From NCBI GenBank assembly GCA_905182985.1, contig CAJJDN010000057.1, positions 262,106 to 326,105 of the forward strand: a stretch of 64,000 nt of DNA, in the 5' to 3' direction. The stretch comes from Paramecium sonneborni. Its lineage: Eukaryota; Ciliophora; Oligohymenophorea; Peniculida; Parameciidae. Positions within the stretch are counted from its first letter, which is position 1. Each line of letters starts with the position of its first letter. A program made the translations under genes and the position numbers. Positions 49,323 to 58,938 of this stretch are shown piece after piece. Under the pieces are notes generated by a model. It had not been told where the DNA came from. It worked only from the letters and a program-made list of their open reading frames with translations, and made no database searches.

Positions 49323-49877
49323 TCAATTTAAAATTTTTAGGACTTCTTCTTTAAAAGAATCTATGAAATCTTTTTCATCTGGAAAGCAAAATGAGTTTTA
49401 AAGCATTTTTTATTTAGTAAATCTGGTTCTACACATAGGGCAAGAATCTCTATCTTTTACACTAAACCATCCTTCTATACAATTTTAACAATAACTATGA
49501 CCACAAGGCAATAGTTTATCTATTTTTTTTTCAAAACAAATTTGACACATCTCATCTTCATTGTTTTTCATGTACAAATATGCTAAATCTTGAGTTAATT
49601 ATTTTAATTTATAGAATGTTTCTTAATTGATCAATTTTTGTTTGTTATCAATTTTAAGTATGATTGCAAGATCAGTTTTGTTTTTGGATGAAAGTAATTG
49701 TTCTGAAAATGTTAATTTATTCTAAATCAATTCAGCTTCTATTTTTTTACTTAATTCTTGTTATATAGGAGTTGACCTGAAAATAAATAATATAGATTCT
49801 TACTTGATAACTTTATTAAAATATTCAATATCCTTAATAAGAACATGAATTGGATATTTAGTTTATTATTATCCCAT
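49323..49877 (-). CDS. C3HC4 RING-finger protein (RNF141-like)
   Basis: Probable E3 ubiquitin ligase, 175 residues with one 27-nt intron near 49,780-49,806. The RING is complete: CQICFEKKIDKLLPCGHSYC, then QNCIEGW and CPMCRTRF (about 49,540-49,430). It is preceded by a helical region (TFYKLKQLTQDLAYLYMKNN). After the RING the protein ends FCFPDEKDFIDSFKEEVLKI, similar to the region that follows the RNF141 RING. Start MGQQQTKYPIHVLIKDIEYF at 49877. It begins 32 bp after the stop of the trichocyst protein on the same strand. Confidence 0.85.
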
Positions 49878-49909
49878 ATTAATATTATATTTATTTATAT
49901 GATATCTGA

Positions 49910-51063
49910 TCAGAATCTTCCTCCAAGGTATTATGAGGTAGCGGTTAATTTATCAGTCAAGTGTTCTAATATTCTTTCAACGATTTCTTATTGTCTTTAT
50001 CTCTCAGTTGATTGAGTTGAATATGTATTTTCTTAAGAAGCACACCATTCATTTTCTGCATCAAGAGTTTCTTAGGCAGATTCTTATTCCAACTATAATA
50101 TAAGAGAATAAAAAATACAGTATGAACTTCAAAGAAATGAGTAGCTGTTTCAATATTGGTTTTGAATGTTTAAATTGATTATTCTAATTAATTCTTTCTT
50201 TCTACTAATCTATTATGTTCATTGCTCAAATGTGTTGAAAACTCAACCCATCTTTAAGCTTATCTATTTTCAGTATCCTAGATTTTAGATGATTAATAAT
50301 ACTTCTAAAACTGATCTAGCTTCAACTAATTATTATCTAAGTTATGATAATAATTAAAGTATTCTTTAAATAGCCTTTTAATCAACTTTAGAAGCAAGTT
50401 CGGTAAGTGCTGTAACAATTGGTTAGAATAATGCACCATGACTTTCATTTTCAATCAATCTCTTTTGAACAGCTTCAAATTTAGGCTTAAGTTCAGCAAA
50501 TGTGGCACCTAATGAAAGATGTTAAACCAATTTAGTAGCTTCATCTACAGCAGCTATAGCATCATCATGTTCTCCATTCTTTCTTACCCATGTTTCATGT
50601 GCTTTATTTCTATTTGCTTCTTCTTAAGCAAATGTTCTCTCATTACTTTCAATATCCTTTTTATATTTAAAAATATGCTTACTTAAATTGTTTATCTAAC
50701 ATCATTTTCAGCTTCTGCCAATGCTTTCTCATTGTCTTCTCTCATTTAAGCATTTGCACTTACTTAAGCTGTATGATAAGCTATTGAATTTTCAAGATCT
50801 GTCACTATTCTTGTACATGCTGCTCTGTCAACTCTAATTACATTGTCATGTTTATTTTAATCATCAACTAATCCTGCAAGTAATTGATTCAATAAAACCA
50901 AGATCTCTTCTGCATTTCCTTTTGCCTATAAGTACATTTGAACTGTTGACAAAATTGAGTTTCCAAAGTTATCGGCATCGATTTCTGCCAATACTGTTTT
51001 TGTATCCTTTTAGACAGCCATTACTGTTGAAGCAATCAATGCGAAAGCAATGAATTTCATCAT
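49910..51063 (-). CDS. Trichocyst matrix protein (secretory-granule core)
   Basis: Structural protein of the extrusible crystalline trichocyst core. A signal peptide opens it (MMKFIAFALIASTVMAV, start 51063). Ala/Glu-rich heptad domains follow: KTVLAEIDADNFGNSILSTV, ILVLLNQLLAGLVDDQNKHD, RAACTRIVTDLENSIAYHTA. Later come ERTFAQEEANRNKAHETWV and a C-terminal LTDKLTATSQYLGGRF. This order is characteristic of Paramecium TMPs, made as precursors and cut between heptad domains. At least one small intron near 50,680-50,700 and probably others are needed; not all were fixed. Higher GC in the 5' half fits a highly expressed gene. Confidence 0.88.
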
Positions 51064-51579
51064 TTTTTATTATTATATTAAGCATATTCATAAAACGGAT
51101 TCTAATATATATTCATTACAATAATAAAACCTAATTTATTTCTTTAATTTATGATAAATATTATTTATATCATTTCAAATTTGTTAATTGTTTGAAATGA
51201 AAGATAAACCTCAATTTAGATTACATATACAGTTTAATAAAAAGTGAATATATAATTTTATATAAATTATAAGATGATAATAATTATTTTCTATATTACC
51301 AGTCAGTATTTATTTTAATGTTGTTTTTTATGTATATTGGCTGAAGTCTTTTAATAAATCATATACATTTTGATATTCTTAAGTTTTCAAAATAGAAATA
51401 CAGATAAATTGTTTCAAAAATTAATTAATAAAGTAGTCATTTAAATCCACTCTTTAATTTTTACTTTAAAATTATATGATTGATAAATTAGATTAAGGAT
51501 TGATTAATGGGATATTAATGTTTTTAAGTAGATGAAAAATTTCAACTTTTCTCATTATTATAAATATTATGAATATAGA
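51064..51579. other. Intergenic, nothing recognised
   Basis: About 515 bp upstream of the trichocyst protein gene; AT-rich. Promoter expected close to 51,064-51,200. Confidence 0.4.
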
Positions 51580-52150
51580 TAATCATTTATTTATTAAAGA
51601 TTGATAGATTATGTTATAAAATATGGATGCCATAATGCTCCAAATACCTTCCATATGAGAAGATAATTATCTAGATACAAAGAATCCTAAGGTAATCCAA
51701 GCAATTCAGAAATATCATAATGATTATCTTATTTATTTATGAACTTATATATGAATAAAAAGAGCAAATATAAATGTTCCTAACCTTTAAAATTAATAAT
51801 GTTAAAATAATACTTCTCCGCATAAAGCTGCTAGCATCCATTCAATATTTGTACTTTATATATTTGGAGATATTACTATTCCTAAATTTAAAATGCTCTT
51901 CAAGCACCTAATAATTATGCGCTCCAATAAATTCTTAAAGTTCATGTAGTTATAGTTGCAACACAAAAAAACTCAAAGACACTCCTGGATTAACATGTCC
52001 TCCTGTAAATTTACGAATCAAAAATATTGCAGAAGAAAAATATGCAGAAATTAAAAATTTGATCCATAGGATCCTACTATACCATTTGCGAATAATCCTG
52101 CGTCATTGTTTCAAAAATAAATATTATTTTTAAATTACCAAACGTTTTAA
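51580..52150 (-). pseudogene. Aquaporin (MIP family) remnant
   Basis: On the - strand, residues typical of a MIP channel can be read. SAYFSSAIFLIRKFTGGHVN followed by PGVSLSFFVL (about 52,050-51,970) carries an NPG in place of the first NPA box. Then LQEFIGAHNY resembles the start of the next helix. Downstream (EWMLAALCGEVLF; LGTFIFALFIH) is in other frames. No continuous frame joins these parts and I see no second NPA motif. The N-terminal helix is also missing. It looks like a decayed, truncated copy. An intron-rich real gene that I failed to splice is the alternative. Confidence 0.35.
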
Positions 52151-52862
52151 TTTCTAGTCTCTTGATTATATTTATTCTAAATTTATAAGACAAATTTGAG
52201 GTTATTAACTCACAAAAAACTCATCATTTTATTTTATCTTTTGTTTATCAATTTTATTAATAAAATGAACTTATTAAATATTTTCAATTTACTAAAATAA
52301 GAATCATCATTCTTAATTACAATAATTAAATAACTAAATTTATATTAAGCTACTTCTTTTTACATCGAAAATTTAGTATATAAAAATTCTCACATTCCCT
52401 CTTAAAAGTCATTTTTATTAGTCTATCATTTTAAATAAATCAAGAGAATCATAAAATAAGTTAACAAAGTAATCCTTATCATTATATAACTCTTTTTATA
52501 AATTTGAACACTTTAGAAAGTTATATTGTTTTGATTAGTTCAATAATAAATAATGAAGAAAATAATTTTTATTGTCATAAAATTTTATTAAAATATTCAT
52601 TTAATTAAATAGAGAATCAGTTAATATATTGATATGTAGAAAATTAAAACGCATAATTTAAATTATTTATTTTCAATATAAATGATCAATATATTACTAG
52701 GATTAAATGGAATTAGAATAATTCGATTTAGATTGAAATAAAGAAATGAGAATTCTAAAAAATTAATGATGAGAAAGGTAATTTTAATGAAAAAGAGAAA
52801 CTGTCTCATAATAATATAATAGTTATAATTGATTAATAATAATATAATATTTATATTGCTAC
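52151..52862. other. Intergenic, nothing recognised
   Basis: About 700 bp of very AT-rich DNA. A - frame of 67 codons at 52,866-52,663 is Ile/Asn/Phe only and overlaps the end of the next gene. Rejected as chance. Confidence 0.45.
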
Positions 52863-53642
52863 TCATCTTTTACTGTGTACACTTAAGGACTAGAGTTCCA
52901 TGAATTTCTTTTAAGATTTACTAAGCAAAGTTTAAGTTTCCTGAAATTTAAATAAAGTATGTTTTACTTAGAGACGACTTTGTAAAAATTGTTCGTCTTA
53001 AAAGAGCTTTTCTCTGGTTTTTTTCAGTTTTTCTTCAATCATTTTTTCATAGGAAACTCTTTCCTTGTAAAATTGTTATGATTTGATTTCATCTAATTTT
53101 TTGGCTTCTTCCTTCTTTTCTTTCCTCTTTTTTTCTTCTTGATATAGAGTCTCTCTAACTTTTTAATTCTCCTGTAGTATACAATCTCTTGTTCTTGATA
53201 GAGTCAATTTAATGGCACTCTTGTACTCCTTAACTGATGATTACTTCATGGAATCGCTAATTACACCCACCAGGCATACCCAATCTTTTAATTAGCAGCT
53301 CGTTTTAAAATAAAGTCTTCTTCATGTTTTCTAATCTATTTGATTTGATGTTTTCTTTTTCTCATATCATCTTCCTTCAATTATCGTGCTTCCTCTCCTA
53401 GATTTCGTAATTGTTTCTTCACTGATTATCCATTTTCTATCTTGTCTGCTGCCATCTCATATAATTTAGCCTATCTACTTCAAGTTACATAATACAAGAT
53501 GTAAATTCTTCTATTGTGTTTATTTAAGCAATGTAACTCTAGCCATTTGTTTCTCATATGCCAATTTCTCTTATCTTTTCTGTTCAGTTGCTTAAGGTAA
53601 TGGAATCAAAGGTTTATCATCTTCATTTTAGCTTCTTTACAT
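52863..53642 (-). CDS. Coiled-coil protein, about 243 residues
   Basis: A continuous frame arises after a 25-nt intron near 53,483 and a 23-nt intron near 53,262-53,284; the spliced length is a multiple of three. It reads MQRSQNEDDKPLIPLPQATE, KLYEMAADKIENGQSVKKQL, KEDDMRKRKHQIKQIRKHEE and IKLTLSRTRDCILQENQKVR. The C-terminal part is a strong Lys/Glu coil (KERVSYEKMIEEKLKKTREK). No family recognised; the overall look is that of ciliary or basal-body coiled-coil proteins. Confidence 0.65.
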
Positions 53643-53723
53643 TTAAACAAATTTATTATAAAAAAAATCAATATATTAAATTTTATTATATCAATATTCA
53701 CAGTTACATCATATTTTCTTTTT
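53643..53723. other. Spacer before the duplicated block
   Basis: 81 bp of AT-rich DNA between the coiled-coil gene start and the first base of the 1,206-bp repeated block. No feature seen. Confidence 0.4.
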
Positions 53724-54929
53724 GTACCTGAAATCCTTAAACATTATTATTTAGAAAATATTAAGAGAAGTATTAAAAGTATATTATTTTTATAAATTTT
53801 ATAGCACATTGATTTCAACTAATAACTATGTAAATTATATATAATATTTTTAATATCTTTTTAAATACATGATATTTTAGTGTAATCTATTATATAAATC
53901 ATTCTTTCTTTTGAAAAATTCAAAGTTAAAAATGTAAGTAAACATTTTTACATTAAATACGTTTTGGCTATGGCACACAAATAAATAAAAAAATGTAAAA
54001 TAGTGCGCATATTTATTATAAATTAAAGATTTGATAATCAATCTCTTCCTGAAAATGATTGATTAATCCATTTTCTTTATTTTAATTGAAGTTATTAGAT
54101 TTTATAGGACATATCGATTATTACATCTGTTATAAATATTGTAAATAAAATCATTAATACTCTTTGGTACTTTGGGATGATTTATTTGGTACTAAAAACA
54201 ACTATTATTAATTAAATATTACATGATAATTATGGTATATTGAGTATATATATGTTATATTAAAAATAGAATATAATGATATGATATAATTAAATTATAA
54301 AAGTAAAATCAGCAAAATTATAAATTTTATTATGTTTATAAATTAATAATGAAAGATAAAATGAATAGGAATTTTAATCTATTTAAGTTATAAATTGGAA
54401 CTAGTGATTGATTAATAATAATTTAATGAGTTCAGAATAAAGAGTGAAATTATTGCAACAGCAATTTGAAGCATACAAAGAAATGAATGAATAGTATCTA
54501 ATCCTTGTGAATCTCTTTAACATTATAGAAGGTTGAATAATATAGCTATTGATCTATTCTATGGTAATAATTGGAAATATCGATAGAAGTTATTTGATAT
54601 AGTGAAAGATAATTAACATGTTTTCAAACATCAGCATCTTGAGGAATCTACAAGAGAAGAATAAAGATATTATTCCTTTTAAGCTATGAGACATTTTCAT
54701 TAAAAACTTGGAGTAACATATGACTTTTTTTTATCTGATCCAAATATAGTAACAATAACATCTGTTGCAATGTATAGTTTTGACCCAGGAGTTTTTGTTA
54801 AATTTGGAGTTCATTTTTCACTATATACAAAAACAATTAGGAACAGATAAACATAAGTAATATTTTGAAAATGCATAAACACTTTCAGATATTGGTAGAC
54901 TGAATTAGGACATGGTTCTAATGTAAGAT
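53724..54929. repeat. First copy of a 1,206-bp direct repeat
   Basis: This block and 54,931-56,136 are the same sequence at an offset of 1,207 bp. The heads (gtacctgaaatccttaaac) and tails (ggttctaatgtaagat) match, and internal lines checked by eye are identical. The only base between them is the N at 54,930. The copy ends abruptly inside the acyl-CoA oxidase remnant. This is most simply two assembly contigs with an unmerged overlap. Confidence 0.9.
54426..54929 (+). pseudogene. Acyl-CoA oxidase pseudogene, 5' fragment (first copy)
   Basis: Identical to the first ~500 bp of the remnant at 55,633 and cut off by the N. It reads MSSEQRVKLLQQQFEAYKEM, then in a shifted frame RRLNNIAIDLFYGNNWKYRQ and FDPGVFVKFGVHF. 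It should not be counted as a separate gene. If the repeat is an assembly artefact, this copy does not exist. Confidence 0.75.
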
Positions 54930-54930
54930 N
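54930..54930. other. Single undetermined base (N) joining the two repeat copies
   Basis: The only ambiguous base in the window. It sits exactly at the repeat junction, which marks a scaffold join rather than a sequencing doubt. Confidence 0.95.
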
Positions 54931-56136
54931 GTACCTGAAATCCTTAAACATTATTATTTAGAAAATATTAAGAGAAGTATTAAAAGTATATTATTTTTAT
55001 AAATTTTATAGCACATTGATTTCAACTAATAACTATGTAAATTATATATAATATTTTTAATATCTTTTTAAATACATGATATTTTAGTGTAATCTATTAT
55101 ATAAATCATTCTTTCTTTTGAAAAATTCAAAGTTAAAAATGTAAGTAAACATTTTTACATTAAATACGTTTTGGCTATGGCACACAAATAAATAAAAAAA
55201 TGTAAAATAGTGCGCATATTTATTATAAATTAAAGATTTGATAATCAATCTCTTCCTGAAAATGATTGATTAATCCATTTTCTTTATTTTAATTGAAGTT
55301 ATTAGATTTTATAGGACATATCGATTATTACATCTGTTATAAATATTGTAAATAAAATCATTAATACTCTTTGGTACTTTGGGATGATTTATTTGGTACT
55401 AAAAACAACTATTATTAATTAAATATTACATGATAATTATGGTATATTGAGTATATATATGTTATATTAAAAATAGAATATAATGATATGATATAATTAA
55501 ATTATAAAAGTAAAATCAGCAAAATTATAAATTTTATTATGTTTATAAATTAATAATGAAAGATAAAATGAATAGGAATTTTAATCTATTTAAGTTATAA
55601 ATTGGAACTAGTGATTGATTAATAATAATTTAATGAGTTCAGAATAAAGAGTGAAATTATTGCAACAGCAATTTGAAGCATACAAAGAAATGAATGAATA
55701 GTATCTAATCCTTGTGAATCTCTTTAACATTATAGAAGGTTGAATAATATAGCTATTGATCTATTCTATGGTAATAATTGGAAATATCGATAGAAGTTAT
55801 TTGATATAGTGAAAGATAATTAACATGTTTTCAAACATCAGCATCTTGAGGAATCTACAAGAGAAGAATAAAGATATTATTCCTTTTAAGCTATGAGACA
55901 TTTTCATTAAAAACTTGGAGTAACATATGACTTTTTTTTATCTGATCCAAATATAGTAACAATAACATCTGTTGCAATGTATAGTTTTGACCCAGGAGTT
56001 TTTGTTAAATTTGGAGTTCATTTTTCACTATATACAAAAACAATTAGGAACAGATAAACATAAGTAATATTTTGAAAATGCATAAACACTTTCAGATATT
56101 GGTAGACTGAATTAGGACATGGTTCTAATGTAAGAT
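54931..56136. repeat. Second copy of the 1,206-bp direct repeat
   Basis: Same sequence as 53,724-54,929, starting immediately after the N. Here the sequence continues without a break into the rest of the acyl-CoA oxidase remnant, so this copy is the one attached to the right-hand contig. Its first ~700 bp are non-coding AT-rich DNA. Confidence 0.9.
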
Positions 56137-56757
56137 AAATTTAAACTACTGCAATATATGATAAAGATACTTAAACTTTCATAATTAATACACCAACAGA
56201 TTTAGCAACTAAATTTTGGATTGGAGCAACTGCCAATTTAGCTAATATGACGTTGTATTTGCTTAACTATATATTGATGGCAAATAATATGGAGTTCATG
56301 CATTTTTAGTTGAAATCAGAAATAAAACAAATCATAATGTAAAAAGTGGAATCGCTATTGGAGATTGTAGTCCAAAAAATGGATTGAATGGAATTGATAA
56401 TGGTTTTTTAATATTTAGAAATGCTAGAGTTCCACTTGCAAATATTTTAGATAAATTTGCTACTGTACAGTCTTAGAAAGAGCATTTTAAATTTAGTCTT
56501 TGACTTTATTAGAAAATGAGATTGAACTCTATAAAAATAATGGTAATTATTATCTTATATCTTAGAATTTTACATTTCTGAAGCACTATTAAAAAATTCT
56601 TAATGAATTAAAGTCTTTAGCTTCACCTGATGAAATCTTAGGTTCCATTTTTGGATCTATTGATGGAGACATTTACAATAAATTTATCAAAAAAATTTAT
56701 AGTGGAAAGAATACTTTCTAAAAAGTACCTTGGTGGGAATAAATAGATAGCAAATGA
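55633..56757 (+). pseudogene. Peroxisomal acyl-CoA oxidase pseudogene (frameshifts and internal deletion)
   Basis: Remnant of a FAD-dependent enzyme of peroxisomal beta-oxidation. Conserved blocks lie in changing frames: RRLNNIAIDLFYGNNWKY, SFDPGVFVKFGVHF, LGTDKHKQYFENAQTLSDIG, ELGHGSNV, INTPTDLATKFWIGATANLA, FAQLYIDGKQYGVHAFLVEI and GFLIFRNARVPLANILDKFA. The frame breaks at about 55,700, 56,025, 56,108 and 56,252, where no splice sites fit. After ILDKFATV (about 56,460) the sequence jumps to the C-terminal region (LASPDEILGSIFGSIDGDIY, ending at TGA 56,755). Roughly 250-300 residues of a ~660-residue family are therefore missing. Sequencing indels could explain the shifts but not the deletion. 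Confidence 0.75.
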
Positions 56758-57309
56758 TAATTATTGTCATATTTTATTGATAATAATAAAAAATCTAATT
56801 ATATTGTCAAATGTTTTAATATACTACTTATACTTCTTCACAATTTAATATTACCATTCTAGAGTAATCTAATTGAAGTTTCAAATTTTTGTATCTAGAT
56901 TTAATATTCTTGTATTTTTAGATTTAAATATTTGTTTTTTAATTAAAAAATAATCAAAATTGATATTATTCAAAATTTCTATTAAGAAATGAAAGAGATT
57001 ATAAAAATAGAAAATAAATTTTTCGATCTTTTAATTTTAATGAATGAATCAATACTAGACAGATTTAACTTTAAGTTTAAACCTTATTTTAATAAGATGC
57101 ATAAATAATGATTTCAATTATATATATCCTCAAAATTTCTTGATAAAAATTCTTTTGAAATTTTTATTTACTTGAAATAATTATTAAATTAAATTGTTAT
57201 CAACAACAAACATTTAAGAATCTGTTATAATGTAGTATAAAAAGAAGATATAAAAATATTGTTATTTATAAATATTAAGATATATGCATTATTGTATTTG
57301 TAATTTAAC
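56758..57309. other. Intergenic, nothing recognised
   Basis: About 550 bp, very AT-rich, between the oxidase remnant and the uS15 stop. No coding signal. Confidence 0.5.
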
Positions 57310-57852
57310 TCATTAACCAATTAAGGCAGATGCAGTCTTTGAGACACTTTAATATTAAATATTATAAGTACTATTTCCAGTTAGATGGTAATTTTTAGGT
57401 TCTTCTGTAATATCTACTGAGTCTATGAATTCTGCTTTCAACCAAAATCAATCTGAATTTGCTTGTTACATCTCCTCTATTTTTTTCTAAATGTTTTCTA
57501 ATTTAAACAGCCTTCTTAATCAAAGCATATAAGTCTTCAGGGATTTTAGGAGCACATCCTTAGAATATAGATTTATAAATACCTCTCTTTTTGAGGATTC
57601 TTAAAATCTTTTGACCTGTTAAGAATCTAGTTTAAGGAATGCCTTATTGATCTCTTAAATAAACACCAATTTATGAAGCATTAAGACCTAAAGGAAATAT
57701 TAAGAATTAATTAAACCTTTCTTTGCTAAATTAACAATTTGATCAACGATTGATTTTGAACTTAATGTCAACCATTTTGGTGCTTTTCTCTTATATGGAA
57801 GGGCTGATCCAGAGATACCCTTTCCCTTTCCCTTAGCTTACATACGTCCCAT
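57310..57852 (-). CDS. RPS13: Ribosomal protein uS15 (S13 of eukaryotes)
   Basis: Cytosolic small-subunit protein, 154 residues after introns of 29, 24 and 25 nt (near 57,695-57,723, 57,568-57,591 and 57,345-57,370). It starts [20 protein letters not shown], as in eukaryotic S13. [40 protein letters not shown] and [19 protein letters not shown] are the family blocks. The end, [15 protein letters not shown], matches the animal TASALVA tail, which confirms the last splice. The animal His-Ala after MGRM is Gln-Ala here. Confidence 0.93.
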
Positions 57853-57892
57853 GAATTAATTTAAGATTTAATTTTATTTAAATTTTTATTAG

Positions 57893-58835
57893 TCATTTCT
57901 TTAGTCTTTTAGGTTTCTTCTTTTTACTATCTATATCATATAACTCTTTTCTTTTCATTTTTTTCATTCTAAATTAATTTAATAGTATTCTCCATCTTTT
58001 ATTATTAGCTTTTTCTTAATTTTTAAAGCTTCTTATTTTTTTTATTCCTAATATATATTATAGAATACTTTTATTTCTCTAAATCCTCTTTTACGAATAT
58101 TTTATTGAATTCATCTAATTCTTCTAACATAATATTTTTTTATTCTTATAAATTATCAAAATTTCTCTTCTAGTTCTTATTCCTTTTCATTCACATATTT
58201 ATGATAATTTTAGATCCTTTCTGCATTATTATTTTGATATTACTTCTCTTCTTATCAATGTTCTTTCACTTATTTATGAACTCATTTTTTCTATATTAAT
58301 TTCATTACTAACATTAGTAATTTATGTATCAAAATCTATTCAAATAAATTCTAAAATTCTCATATAAGTATTTTCTTTTGAGTCTCCACAATTTTTTTGT
58401 TATATTTCTTTTTTAATTCAACCATATAAGTCTTATAAAAAAATTTTTTTCTTTTAGAGATCAAATTCTCATATTCTTTTGTTCCCTCTTAATCATCTAT
58501 ATCTTAAATCTTATTATAAATAATTTTGATTAAGATAATTTTAATTACTACAAAATTTATTAGTATGCTTAATAATGAAATAATGTTCTAACTTTTCTTT
58601 CTTTCAATTTTTAAGCAAGTTCTTAAACTTATTTTTGATATCACTTTATTATTTTAGTACTAAAATCCTACCAAAAGTTTAATACTACATATTAGTGATT
58701 TCTAATTTTTATTAATGAATTAATAATTTGCTTTATCAGCTAATTCAGATAATGAGGTGTTATTACCTGCAGTGAATTCTCAAAATAAATTTCATTTTAA
58801 GATAACAATCCTTAAGCATGAACTATAATTTATGT
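57893..58835 (-). CDS. Coiled-coil hypothetical protein, 5' end uncertain
   Basis: Lys/Glu/Asn-rich frame ending MKRKELYDIDSKKKKPKRLK at a TGA at 57893. Upstream pieces read EELDEFNKIFVKEDLEKQ, YENLISKRKKFFYKTYMVEL and NNTSLSELADKANYQFINKN. Frame changes between them imply several introns that I could not fix. No ATG was identified in the first recognisable frame, so the given start is approximate. No domain recognised. It lies 41 bp from the uS15 start on the same strand. Confidence 0.45.
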
Positions 58836-58938
58836 TAATCTATGGAATTCATTACTAATATTTTTATAAATTATATATAATATTAGTTTTTGATAATTCT
58901 TATTGGATAATTTAATTAAATTGATACATTAAGTTTAA

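Noticed and set aside
52663..52866. Minus-strand 67-codon Ile/Asn/Phe frame
   Set aside because: Composition is that of AT-rich non-coding DNA and it collides with the end of the coiled-coil gene.
53724..56136. A recent biological tandem duplication of the oxidase 5' region
   Set aside because: The single N at the exact junction and identity of the copies favour an assembly overlap; kept only as the alternative.
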